64,000 nucleotides of DNA from Myxococcales bacterium (GTDB lineage: Bacteria; Myxococcota_A; Polyangia; Polyangiales; Ga0077539): assembly GCA_016792845.1 (NCBI GenBank), contig JAEUKH010000004.1, positions 1 through 64,000 on the forward strand, in the 5' to 3' direction. A model generated the notes under the pieces. It saw nothing but the letters and a program-made list of their open reading frames with translations. It made no database searches and was not told where the DNA came from. The position numbers and the translations under genes were made by a program. Below, in pieces: positions 53,590-62,400 of this stretch (the first letter of the stretch is position 1; the number at the start of each line of letters is the position of its first letter).

Positions 53590-54576
53590 TCAGTAGATCG
53601 CGCGGTTGCGCGGGGGCTCGGCGAACCCGCCGGGGAAGGGGTTGGCCCGGGCCCTCAGCTCGACCTCGTCGTCGCCCGTCCAGTTGTAGACGACGCCGGC
53701 CTCGGTGAAGAGGGCGACGCCGACGACGCCGACGTTTCGTGCGTCGCCCCGGTCGGCCGCGTAGGAGTCGGCGACGGCGCCGAAGCGAAAGGCCGCCACG
53801 GTGCTTTGGCTGCGCCGCCACCCGTCGATCTCGATGTGGCTGTGCGCGGGGATGATGTACCCCCGGATGCCGAAGCTCGCGGGCCGCCCGTGCACGACGT
53901 CGAGCCCGTCGACGCTGACCAGCGCCTCGAAGCGTTGGGGCGTGTTGTTCTCAAGAGAGATGGTGTACCGCTGACCGGGTCGCCCGACCACGAACATCTG
54001 GTCACCCGACGAGTACCCGGGCAGGGGCTCGCCGTTGTCATCACGGAGCGAGATGCGGATGCCGTCGTGGTAGGCGCCGAACCACCGCGAGCCGCCGCCG
54101 TTCGAGACGTGGTGGTTGAGCTGCGCCATCGAGCCCGAGGCGTCGTTGTAGCGGATCATGGCGGTCTCGAAGGGGCTGTTCGAGGCCCGCTCGAAGCTCG
54201 TAAATTGCACGTTTGAGCGGCGATTTTCGCCCCACTGGGTGGCGAGCCCGGGGCGCCAGCTCGGGGGCGGCGGCGCGGCGCTCGTCGACGGGGCCGGGCC
54301 CGCACCGCCCCCGCCTTCGGCGACGCTCTCTTGCATGGGCGCGGCGCTGCGAACTGCGCTGTCAACGTCGCCTGAGGCGCTCGCGGTGACCTCGCCCGAG
54401 ACCCAGGCGCCGGGCGCGACCGCGGGCGCGCGTTGCACCGAAGGCGACGCGGCGGTCGTGTACGAGGTCGCGCTCGGGCCGCGGTAGTAGCCCCCGCCGC
54501 CTTGGTTCGACGCGGTGCAACCGAGGGCCGTGAGGGTGCCGAGAGCGAGGGCGAAGCTTGCGGTGAGTCGGGTCAT
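53590..54576 (-). CDS. Putative lipoprotein, function unknown
   Basis: The 328-residue protein starts MTRLTASFALALGTLTALGC, with lipidated Cys20. A Gly/Ser/Ala/Pro-rich linker of about 80 residues precedes a beta-rich domain (about 115-320: RWFGAYHDGIRISLRDDNGEPL, then FEALVSVDGLDVVHGRPASF, RGYIIPAHSHIEIDGWRRS). No named family is recognised. It lies 4 bp beyond the convergent bfr gene. Confidence 0.75.
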   Translation of the reverse strand: MTRLTASFALALGTLTALGCTASNQGGGGYYRGPSATSYTTAASPSVQRAPAVAPGAWVSGEVTASASGDVDSAVRSAAPMQESVAEGGGGAGPAPSTSAAPPPPSWRPGLATQWGENRRSNVQFTSFERASNSPFETAMIRYNDASGSMAQLNHHVSNGGGSRWFGAYHDGIRISLRDDNGEPLPGYSSGDQMFVVGRPGQRYTISLENNTPQRFEALVSVDGLDVVHGRPASFGIRGYIIPAHSHIEIDGWRRSQSTVAAFRFGAVADSYAADRGDARNVGVVGVALFTEAGVVYNWTGDDEVELRARANPFPGGFAEPPRNRAIY

Positions 54577-54652
54577 GGGCGGGGTGCTCCGTGCTTGGAT
54601 GGGCGGAGAACGACGCCACCGCGCGGCGGCTTACACCGCGGCCCCGAGAAAG

Positions 54653-55291
54653 TTACTCGCTGCCTTGGCAGGGCACGTTGGCCGAGTGCGAGATCATCTG
54701 GAGGGTGTTCGGGTCGGCCACCGCCGAGGCGCCGAGGTCGTCGCTGCGGGTCGCGATGGCCGCGAGGAAGGCGCCCTCGCTCACGGGCGCGAGCACCACG
54801 CCATCGAGGCCGTGAAAACCGAGCTGCTGGGCGGTCACCGTGCGGCTTGAGCCGGTGGTCGCGCGGATGGCCAGGTTGCCGCCCCGGAGGCTCGCCCGGG
54901 CGCCCTGCATCGAGAGCTCGACGGCCTGGACGGGGGGCACGAGCTCGACCCGCTCGGGCGCCGTGCGCGGGGCGTCGTCGACGTCGATCCGGCGGATGGT
55001 GTTGGCCACGGGGTCGATGAGGTAACAGCGCGGGGTGTTGCCCCGGGTGAGCCCGCAGAGCTCGACGGGGCCCTGCCGGACGCGCACCCGCGTCGTGCGG
55101 AACGCCACCGGGAAGCAGTCAGGCGGCGGCCCGTCGAAGCGCACCGTGAGCTCGGGCAGCCGACGCCTCGCCCCCGCGTCGCGCCTCAGCCCCGCATCGG
55201 CAGCGCGGGGCGCCTCGCTCGAACCGTTGTTGCAACCGCCCAGCATCGCCGCCGCGATGAGCCCGACCACCCAGCCTGCCCGTGCCCGCAT
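54653..55291 (-). CDS. Putative lipoprotein, function unknown
   Basis: From the ATG at 55291 the 212-residue protein has a signal MRARAGWVVGLIAAAMLGGC, with lipidated Cys20. An Ala/Asp/Arg linker follows, then a domain with a disulfide-like pair of Cys and beta character. An in-frame ATG nine codons upstream is possible, but the chosen one fits the signal better. It is co-directional with the previous lipoprotein gene (76 bp gap) and divergent from the M16 peptidase. Confidence 0.72.
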   Translation of the reverse strand: MRARAGWVVGLIAAAMLGGCNNGSSEAPRAADAGLRRDAGARRRLPELTVRFDGPPPDCFPVAFRTTRVRVRQGPVELCGLTRGNTPRCYLIDPVANTIRRIDVDDAPRTAPERVELVPPVQAVELSMQGARASLRGGNLAIRATTGSSRTVTAQQLGFHGLDGVVLAPVSEGAFLAAIATRSDDLGASAVADPNTLQMISHSANVPCQGSE

Positions 55292-55352
55292 GATCACCGT
55301 AGTACGAGGGCGTACCACACCCGGGGGGAGCTCTGTATGCTCGCGCGCTGTG

Positions 55353-56759
55353 ATGTCATTCGGTCAGAGGGCCCGGTGGGCGCTCGGTGCAGTTCTCTGC
55401 CTCGGGCTCAACGCAGAAGCGCAGACTCAGACGCCGCCGTCGCCCTCGGCGGCGCAGTCGCAGCCCTCGCAGGCCTCGCTTGGGGTCGCGGTGCAGCGGG
55501 GGCAGCTCGCCAACGGGCTGCGGGTGGTGCTCTCGCCCGATCACAGCGTGCCGACGGTGGCCATCGCCCTCTACTACGACGTCGGGTCGCGGGCCGAAGA
55601 GACCGGCCGCTCGGGCTTCGCCCACCTCTTCGAGCACCTCATGTTCGAGGGCACCGCGTCGCTCCCGAAGGGCGAGTTCGACCGGCTCTTGTCGGTGCAC
55701 GGCGCAGACTCGAACGCCACCACGTCGGAAGACCGCACGAACTATTACGAGATGCTCCCGGCCCAGTCGCTCGAGCTCGGGCTGTGGCTTGAGGCCGACC
55801 GGATGGCGGGCCTCGCGATCACCGAAGAAGCCTTTGAAAATCAAAGACTTACCGTGATGGAGGAGCGCCGCCAGAGCTACCAGAATCAGCCGTACATGCT
55901 CTCGTTCTTGCGGCGCGACGCGCTCTTTTACGAGGGGTACTTCCCCTACGCCCACGCCACCATCGGCGATCAGGTCGACCTCGAGATGCCCGGCGTGGCG
56001 CCGCGTGAGCAGCTCGCGCGGGTGCGGGCGTTTCATACCCGCTTCTACGCGCCCGACAACGCCGTGCTCGCGCTCGCGGGAGACTTCGACCCCGAGGCCG
56101 CGATGGCCTTGATCCGGCGTCATTTCGACCCGATCACCCGCCGCCGCGGCGAGGTGTGGCGCGACCCTGGGTTTACGCCTCCGTCGGGCGAGCGGGTGGC
56201 GCAGATCGGTGACGCCCACGCCGAGGCCCCGGGCCTGCACATGGCCTGGCACGTTCCGCCGCGACGGAGCCCCGATCACTACGCCATCGAGCTGCTCAAC
56301 CATGTGCTGAGCGGCGGCGACTCGTCGCGGCTCTACCGCCGTCTCGTGCGCGAGCGCGAGATCCTCGCCGAGGTCGAGATGGGCGCCGAGGGCCGCCGCG
56401 GCCCCGACATCTGGGCGCTGTGGGCCGTGCTCTCGGCCGGCCACTCGCTGGCCGAGGCGCGTCGCGAGATCGACCTCGTGCTCGCCGACGTGGTGGCCCG
56501 CGGCGTGACCGCGCGAGAGCTCGCGAAGGCCCGAAACGCCGTGCGCGCGGGGCTCGTGTTTCGCCTCGAACGGCCGCTCCAGCGGGCTCAGACCCTCGCC
56601 GAGTATGAGCTCTACGACGGCGACGCGGGGCTCCTCAACGGCGAGCTCGCGCGCTTCGAGGCGGTGACCCTCGCCGATCTCCAGCGGGTCGCGCGGCAGT
56701 ACCTCACGGCCTCGAATCGCCTCGTGCTTGAGGTGATCCCTGAGGAGTCGGCGCGATGA
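55353..56759 (+). CDS. M16-family zinc metallopeptidase, secreted
   Basis: The 468-residue protein has a signal-like N-terminus (FGQRARWALGAVLCLGLNAEAQ). The inverted zinc motif HLFEH supplies H91 and H95 as zinc ligands and the catalytic base E94, in the context SGFAHLFEHLMFEGT. A distal Glu at about 170-171 (TVMEERRQ) follows, with the spacing expected for M16 peptidases. The downstream FYAPDNAVLALAGDFDPE block is typical of the bacterial M16 (PqqL/processing-peptidase-like) group. The length is one half-pair, so a second M16 subunit may act with it. The stop overlaps the next gene by ATGA. Confidence 0.88.
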   Translation: MSFGQRARWALGAVLCLGLNAEAQTQTPPSPSAAQSQPSQASLGVAVQRGQLANGLRVVLSPDHSVPTVAIALYYDVGSRAEETGRSGFAHLFEHLMFEGTASLPKGEFDRLLSVHGADSNATTSEDRTNYYEMLPAQSLELGLWLEADRMAGLAITEEAFENQRLTVMEERRQSYQNQPYMLSFLRRDALFYEGYFPYAHATIGDQVDLEMPGVAPREQLARVRAFHTRFYAPDNAVLALAGDFDPEAAMALIRRHFDPITRRRGEVWRDPGFTPPSGERVAQIGDAHAEAPGLHMAWHVPPRRSPDHYAIELLNHVLSGGDSSRLYRRLVREREILAEVEMGAEGRRGPDIWALWAVLSAGHSLAEARREIDLVLADVVARGVTARELAKARNAVRAGLVFRLERPLQRAQTLAEYELYDGDAGLLNGELARFEAVTLADLQRVARQYLTASNRLVLEVIPEESAR

Positions 56760-58324
56760 GGCCGGGGCCGACGCTGCGCATCGTCGCGGTGAACGACGTG
56801 TACCTCCTCGACCATCTGCCGCGGCTGAAGACGCTGATCGCGAGCGTGCGCGCGGCCTCGCCGAGCACGCCGACGCTGGTCACCTTAGCGGGCGATTTCG
56901 TGGCCCCTTCGCTCTTGTCGAGCATCGATCAGGGCGTCGGCATGATCGACTGCTTGAACGACCTCGGCGTCGACGCGGTGTGCTTCGGCAACCACGAGCA
57001 AGACATCGCGTTCGGCGAGCTCCTCGCGCGGGTGGGCGAGTTTCGCGGGGCGTGGCTCAACGCGAACATCCCGCAGCTGCCGGTCGCCTTGCCGCCTGCG
57101 ATGGTGGTCACGGTGCCGGGGCCGCGCGAGGTGAAGGTGGGCCTCGTCGGCGCGGTGACCGAAGACCCGACGCTCTACCGCCCAGACCGCTTCGGCGGCC
57201 TCGAGATCGCGCCGCTCAACGCCGCCGTGTGCGAAGAGGCCGGGCGCCTCGTCGAGGCCGGGTGCGCCGCCGTGGTGGCCATGACGCACCAGTCGCTCGC
57301 GCGCGATCGGCGTCTGGCGGCGGAGCACGGGGGGCTGCCGATTCCGCTCATTCTTGGCGGGCACGAGCACGAGCCGCACGTCGAAGAGATCGGGCCGAGC
57401 TGGATCGTCAAGGCCGGCACCGACGCCCACTACGCCGCGGTGATCGCGCTCGAGTGGAGCCCCGATCCGCCGCCCGCGGGCGCCCGCGATTTGCCCAAGG
57501 TCGCCGTGCGCCTCGAACCCGTCTCGGCCTTCGACGAGGAGCCCGCCCTCAAGGCTCGGGTTCAGCACCACCATCGCGCGGTGAAGGCGCTCTATGCGAC
57601 GACCCTCGCGCGCATCGCCGAGGGGCAGACCCTGTCGTCGGTGGGCACCCGTTATCAGCAGACCTCGGTGGGCACCATGGTCGCCTCGCGGGTGCGCAAC
57701 GCCACCGGTGCCGACGTGTGCGTGATCAACGGCGGCGGCATCCGCGGCGCCAAGGAGTACTCCGGCGTTTTCACCTGCGGCGACCTCGAGACCGAGCTCC
57801 CGTTTGCGAACGAGGTGGTGGTGGTCGAGATGCCGGGCGCGGTGCTCGAAGAGGCCATCGCGGCGTCGCGGTCGCGCGCGCCGGTCGCGGCGCCGGGCTT
57901 CCTCCAGGTCGATGACGGCGTGACTGTGGTCGACAACCGCAGCCTGCGACGGGTGGCGGGGCAAGACTTCGACGCCGCGCGGGTCTATCGCGTCGCCACC
58001 GTGCGGGTGCTCTTCGACGGGATGGACGGCATCGACCCCCTCGTCAACTTCGCGCGCCGCCCGGGGGTGGCCATTCCGCCGCGAGACAGCGGCCGCGAGC
58101 TGAAGGTGCTGGTGGTCGAAGACGTGGCCCGCGCGCTCTGGCGGAGCCTCGGGCGCTTCGATGACCTCGACCTCGACGGCGACGGCGTGCTCTCGGTCGA
58201 CGAGCTCCGGCAGGCCCTCGCCAAAGCGGGCGAAGACCCCGACAACGCCGTGCTCGTGCGAGGCATCGTCAACGCCCTCGACGTCAACCGCGACGGCGTC
58301 GTGAGCCGCGACGAGGGCTCGTAA
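56756..58324 (+). CDS. 5'-nucleotidase-family metallophosphatase with C-terminal EF-hand pair
   Basis: The 522-residue protein lacks an obvious signal peptide. The metallophosphatase domain has AVNDVYLLDHLPRL (a variant of the usual NDxH), VTLAGDF, CFGNHEQDI, and GGHEHEP. The 5'-nucleotidase C-terminal domain has CVINGGGIRG, and DGMDGIDPL follows. The last 50 residues hold two EF-hand loops, DLDGDGVLSVDE (about 472-483) and DVNRDGVVSRDE (about 509-520), a calcium-binding pair not usual in this family. It is coupled to the M16 peptidase by ATGA. Confidence 0.85.
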   Translation: MRPGPTLRIVAVNDVYLLDHLPRLKTLIASVRAASPSTPTLVTLAGDFVAPSLLSSIDQGVGMIDCLNDLGVDAVCFGNHEQDIAFGELLARVGEFRGAWLNANIPQLPVALPPAMVVTVPGPREVKVGLVGAVTEDPTLYRPDRFGGLEIAPLNAAVCEEAGRLVEAGCAAVVAMTHQSLARDRRLAAEHGGLPIPLILGGHEHEPHVEEIGPSWIVKAGTDAHYAAVIALEWSPDPPPAGARDLPKVAVRLEPVSAFDEEPALKARVQHHHRAVKALYATTLARIAEGQTLSSVGTRYQQTSVGTMVASRVRNATGADVCVINGGGIRGAKEYSGVFTCGDLETELPFANEVVVVEMPGAVLEEAIAASRSRAPVAAPGFLQVDDGVTVVDNRSLRRVAGQDFDAARVYRVATVRVLFDGMDGIDPLVNFARRPGVAIPPRDSGRELKVLVVEDVARALWRSLGRFDDLDLDGDGVLSVDELRQALAKAGEDPDNAVLVRGIVNALDVNRDGVVSRDEGS

Positions 58325-58335
58325 ACCCCGCGCGA

Positions 58336-60390
58336 TCAGAAATTGGGCATCGTCGCGATGATGCCCTGCCGGGGGCGTCGGCGCCCGCTCGCACGAGGCG
58401 CCGCAGGGGCCGGGGCGGGGGCGGCTTGAAGCGACACGCCCACCCCCGCGTTCGGAGGCGCTGTTGGGGCTGCCAGGGGCCTCCCTGAGGGCGGGCGGGG
58501 TGCCTCGGGTGCCGCTGGGGCGGGCGGCGACGGGGCGTCGGCGGTGACCGCGGGGCCGCGCGGGGGTGCGGGCTGCGCGTGGGTAGGGGGGCACACCGGG
58601 CAGGGCTCGCAGCTCGGCCGGGCCGCGTGCGCCGCCGCGACCTTCACCGCGGTGCCGTACGACACCGCGTGCGCGAGGCCCACGATGAGGAGCGCGACGG
58701 CCACGCAGAGACCGCCGAGGAAGCCTCCGGTGCGATGCCACGGGGTCTCGGCCGCGAGGCTCGGCAAGAGTTGGGTGACCTCGCGGGCGCGGCGTCGGTG
58801 GTTCGGGTACTCGACCTCGGTGGCGTCGAGAAAGTCGGGCGAGACGGGCGACTCGGCGGGCGCCTGGCGCGGCGTCGGGGTGGCCGTCGCGGGCGCGAAG
58901 GGGGCGTGCTCAGGGGCGCGCAACACCTCGGGCGACAGGCGAATGGGCTGAGCCGCGGGGGGCGGCGCCTCGGGCGCTTCGGGGGGGGCCTCGGCGAGCC
59001 GCATCGCGGGCGTCTCGAAGGGCGAGGGCTCGCGCATCTCGGGCCGTACGATCGGGGCTGGCGCTTCGGGCTGCGCGGGCGCGACGGCGGGGGCTGACTC
59101 GGCCTCGGCGGGGGCTGACTCGGCCACGGCGGGCGCTGACTCGGGCTCGGGGGCCGGCGGCGTCGGCGCGATGGCCGGGGGCGGCGCGGGGGGGCCGGGC
59201 ATGGGCTGCGTCCGCCCGGCGTCGTCGAGGCTTTGCCACACGCCCGCGGGAGACTCGGTGGTCGCCTCGACGGCCGCGAGCGACTGCAACTGGAGGCCCT
59301 CGATGGGCGTCGGCGGATCTGGCGGCGAGACCACCCCGGGGTCGGTCGGGTCGTCGCGGGCGGGCGGCTCGTTCGCCTCGGCGGCCGCGGCGGTCGGAGG
59401 CGTCGGGGCGCGGAGCCGCTGCAGGGGCCCGGGGCGGGTGCCGGGGGGCGCACCCTCACGCGCTCCGCGGGGCGCCGCGAAGGCCACCGCGAGGGGCGCA
59501 CGGCCGGTGCCGATGAGGGTGGGCTTGCGGGTCGACACCGAGGGGATCGACACCTCGCGGGTCGGCTTCTCGTCTGCGCGTTCGGGCGCGTCGGTGCCCG
59601 AGAGGAGCTTGCGAAGACGGTCTGCGAACTGTTGGGCCGTCTGCGGCGGCGCGTCGGGGTCGCAGCGCCACTGGGCGGCGAGGAGCGCGTCGACGTGGGG
59701 CGGCACTTCGGCCCTGAGCGCCTGGGCCGAGGGCGGTTGGGTGACCCCGCTGGCGCCGACGGCCTCGCGAAACGGGCTCTTGCCAGTGAGCATCTCGAAC
59801 ACGAGGCTCGCGAGGAGGAAGTGGTCTTGCTGCGCGGCCGAGACCCCGCTCGGCGGTCGCTGCGCGGCGGCCAGCGGCACCGCGGCGGGGGGGCTCGGTC
59901 GGTCGGCCACGCCAAGGTCGAGCACCCGCACGCCGTTGTCGCGGGCCCGCAGAAAGACCCGCTCGGGCGAGAGGGCCCGGTGGGCGCGGACGGGGTTCTG
60001 CCGGTGCAGAAAATCGAGCACCTCGGCGGCCGACGCCGTGATGCGCTCGACCTCGGTGAAGAGCAACCCGCGGGGGCTCCGCTGGAGCGCCTGGCGGACG
60101 TTGCGACCCGTCAAAAATTCACTAATTTCAATGGGTTCGCCCGAGTCGAGGACGTCGACCAGGAAGGTGCGCGGCAGCCCCGGGTGCACGAGCCGCTGCC
60201 GCAGCTCCGCCCCCTCGCGGAACCACCGCCCCAACTGCGCCACCCGCTCGATCGGCAGCAGCCGCGCCACCCGCACCGACCCGTCGCGCGCCCGCACCCG
60301 GTACACCGACGTGACCGGCCCGTCGGCGATCAACGCCTCGACGACGTGTTGCTCAGGGAGCTCAGCATTGGGGTCAAGCCGCGTCGCCAC
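58336..60390 (-). CDS. Membrane pseudokinase with low-complexity tail
   Basis: The 684-residue protein has an N-terminal kinase-like fold (about 15-270) in which all catalytic residues are changed. The VAIK Lys is absent (VARL, 41-44), HRD reads HRA (A139) with R144 in place of the metal-binding Asn, and DFG reads DLG (158-160). The activation segment is short. A Pro/Ala/Glu-rich region (about 280-550) includes near-repeats such as ESAPAVAESAPAEAES. One transmembrane helix sits near 560-585 and a Pro-rich tail ends RRRPRQGIIATMPNF. It cannot be a normal kinase; binding of ATP, if any, would be structural. Confidence 0.82.
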   Translation of the reverse strand: MATRLDPNAELPEQHVVEALIADGPVTSVYRVRARDGSVRVARLLPIERVAQLGRWFREGAELRQRLVHPGLPRTFLVDVLDSGEPIEISEFLTGRNVRQALQRSPRGLLFTEVERITASAAEVLDFLHRQNPVRAHRALSPERVFLRARDNGVRVLDLGVADRPSPPAAVPLAAAQRPPSGVSAAQQDHFLLASLVFEMLTGKSPFREAVGASGVTQPPSAQALRAEVPPHVDALLAAQWRCDPDAPPQTAQQFADRLRKLLSGTDAPERADEKPTREVSIPSVSTRKPTLIGTGRAPLAVAFAAPRGAREGAPPGTRPGPLQRLRAPTPPTAAAAEANEPPARDDPTDPGVVSPPDPPTPIEGLQLQSLAAVEATTESPAGVWQSLDDAGRTQPMPGPPAPPPAIAPTPPAPEPESAPAVAESAPAEAESAPAVAPAQPEAPAPIVRPEMREPSPFETPAMRLAEAPPEAPEAPPPAAQPIRLSPEVLRAPEHAPFAPATATPTPRQAPAESPVSPDFLDATEVEYPNHRRRAREVTQLLPSLAAETPWHRTGGFLGGLCVAVALLIVGLAHAVSYGTAVKVAAAHAARPSCEPCPVCPPTHAQPAPPRGPAVTADAPSPPAPAAPEAPRPPSGRPLAAPTAPPNAGVGVSLQAAPAPAPAAPRASGRRRPRQGIIATMPNF

Positions 60391-60484
60391 AGAACCGTAC
60401 AGCCTCCGGGCCGAGACCCTACGAGACCCTGCGCCTGAACTCCAGCTTCACGCGTGCGGCCGCGGTCGGTCGCCGTGCGGCGGG

Positions 60485-61087
60485 TCAGACCACCGGCGGG
60501 TCTTCGCGGCAGAGCACGAAGTAACTGCCCTCGGGCTTACCATCGCGGAAGGCCATGCCGATCGAGACGTGCTCGGTGACCTTTCGAATGTGATCGGTGA
60601 GCCCCTTCCACACGAGGCCGCCGAGGCGGTCGGTGGGCTGGGTGATGGCGGGCCAGGCGGCGGGCTTGCGCGGCGGCACCTTCGCGTAATCGATCACCAT
60701 TTCGCCCTTCTCATTGAGCGACGCGGTGAAGTACCCGTGGCCCACGACGGTGCTCACGAGGGCGTCGTTGTGGTTGTAGCCCCAGAGCGCTTCACCCGGG
60801 TCTTCGCCGTCGGGGCGGCAGAACCGCTTTTGAAAGAGCGAGAAGAGCGGCAGCGAGTTTTTGCCGTAGTGAATGGCCTCGACGAGGGCCTCGCCCGATG
60901 GCACGAAGTGCTCAAGGCTCATGGCCCCGCTGGCCTCGACGGCGTCGTAGAGGGCCACCATCTGGGCCCGCGTGAGGGTGCGACACGCGTTGCGTCGCGC
61001 CCAGGGCCCGGCGGTGTCGAGCATGGTTTTGAAGCGCTCGAGGCGCTCTTCATCGAGGGTGGGATCGAAATAGACGCCGAGGTACAT
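60485..61087 (-). CDS. Hypothetical protein
   Basis: This 200-residue protein has no signal peptide, few cysteines and mixed alpha/beta character (YLGVYFDPTLDEERLERF; PLFSLFQKRFCRP; EALWGYNHNDALVSTVVGHG; SLNEKGEMVIDYAK). I recognise no family. It stands between the pseudokinase and the CxGxC-repeat protein, all on the minus strand, with about 95- and 52-bp gaps. Confidence 0.65.
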   Translation of the reverse strand: MYLGVYFDPTLDEERLERFKTMLDTAGPWARRNACRTLTRAQMVALYDAVEASGAMSLEHFVPSGEALVEAIHYGKNSLPLFSLFQKRFCRPDGEDPGEALWGYNHNDALVSTVVGHGYFTASLNEKGEMVIDYAKVPPRKPAAWPAITQPTDRLGGLVWKGLTDHIRKVTEHVSIGMAFRDGKPEGSYFVLCREDPPVV

Positions 61088-61139
61088 GACTTCGGCGCCA
61101 TCTCTAGGCGACGACCGGGGGCATTGTCGAGGGGGTCGG

Positions 61140-62372
61140 TCAAGACCCCGTGGCCGACCCGGTGGCGCTCACCGAGGCCGAGAACTCGACCGTGACGTTG
61201 ACCGACGCGCTGAATTTGCTCGCCGTCTCGACCGTCGCGCCGGCCGCGCGGGCGAAACACGCCACCGCCGTGACCCCTACATTGCGCGCCGCCGTGGCCG
61301 CTCCGTCGAGGCTTTGGGCGAAGGTCGGGACGCTCACCCCGAGGAGGGTCGTGAGCTGGGCCTGGGCCGCCAGGATCGCCCCGTAATTGCGCTGGAGCGA
61401 GGTCACCAAGGTGTTCACCCGGGCGGCGCTCGCCATGGCCACGGCGCCGCTCGTCGTCACCGTGAGGGCCGGGGGCGAGCAGGTCGCCCGCGCATTGGCC
61501 TGGGCGCGGCACGCGGCCTGACACTGGACGTCGCCTTCGAGCTCATAGCGCCCGTCGCAGCGCACGTTCGACGCGACCGAGCAGCTGCCTCGGCACGAGC
61601 CCGTGCAGCTGCCCATGCAGCCTGCCGAACAGGTGCCCTGGCACGAGCCCGTGCACTGCGCCGAGCACGAACCCGTGCAGGTGCCCGAGCAGGTGCCCAC
61701 GCATCGCCCGGCGCCGTCGCGGGCGCTGCATTCGCCCTGGCACTCTCCGACGCAGGTGCCCGAGCAGCTGCCCGAGCAGGTGCCGTTGCACGAGCCTGTG
61801 CAGCCCGCCGCGCAGGTGCCCTGACACGAGCCCGAACAGCTGCCTTGACAGTCTGCGATGACCTCGCCGGTGCAGCGCGGCACCATGGCCATCACCGTGC
61901 CGCTGCACTGGGCCGAGCACGCGGCGGCGACGTTGACGTCGACGTTGCAGAGGGGCGGCGTGTAGGTGAGCGTGAGCCGCGCGTTTTGCGGCAAGGCCTG
62001 CTGAATCTGAGTCTGGACCTCGCGCGAGACCCGGCGGCACACGGTCACCACCGGGAGCTCGCTCGCGGCCATGGGAGTGTAGTCTCGCTCGGCGAGCCCG
62101 AGGTCTGTGCCGATGGCCCGGCACGCGGTCAGGAGGCGGTCGTTGAGGGCGGTCACCGAGGCCGAGAGGTCGATGGTGGCCTTGAGGAAGTTCTCGACCT
62201 TGCGCCCGTCGGCGGTGGTGCCGAAGGTCGCGACGCGGCCGCCCGGGATGTCAAAGGTCGTCGCCGAACAGAGCGGGTCGCCGAGGTTGGGGTCTGCGCC
62301 GGTGTCGCCGCCGCAATCAATGAGCGCGAGGGCACCGAGCGCGAGCACGGGGAGGGTGGTCTTGCCGATCAT
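61140..62372 (-). CDS. Secreted protein with a CxGxC cysteine-repeat core
   Basis: The 410-residue protein begins with a signal-like stretch ending LIDCGGD, possibly lipid-anchored at Cys20. The first 150 residues are a mixed domain. Residues at about 160-275 form a remarkable array of short repeats of the type C-x-G-x-C (CSGSCQGTCAAGCTGSC, CMGSCTGSCRGSC), a cysteine about every four residues. The last 120 residues are Ala/Thr/Ser-rich and low in Cys. The repeat may bind metal or form a disulfide-stapled rod. No named family is recognised. Confidence 0.75.
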   Translation of the reverse strand: MIGKTTLPVLALGALALIDCGGDTGADPNLGDPLCSATTFDIPGGRVATFGTTADGRKVENFLKATIDLSASVTALNDRLLTACRAIGTDLGLAERDYTPMAASELPVVTVCRRVSREVQTQIQQALPQNARLTLTYTPPLCNVDVNVAAACSAQCSGTVMAMVPRCTGEVIADCQGSCSGSCQGTCAAGCTGSCNGTCSGSCSGTCVGECQGECSARDGAGRCVGTCSGTCTGSCSAQCTGSCQGTCSAGCMGSCTGSCRGSCSVASNVRCDGRYELEGDVQCQAACRAQANARATCSPPALTVTTSGAVAMASAARVNTLVTSLQRNYGAILAAQAQLTTLLGVSVPTFAQSLDGAATAARNVGVTAVACFARAAGATVETASKFSASVNVTVEFSASVSATGSATGS

Positions 62373-62400
62373 CGCGGCAAGGATACCGCATCGACCGCGT

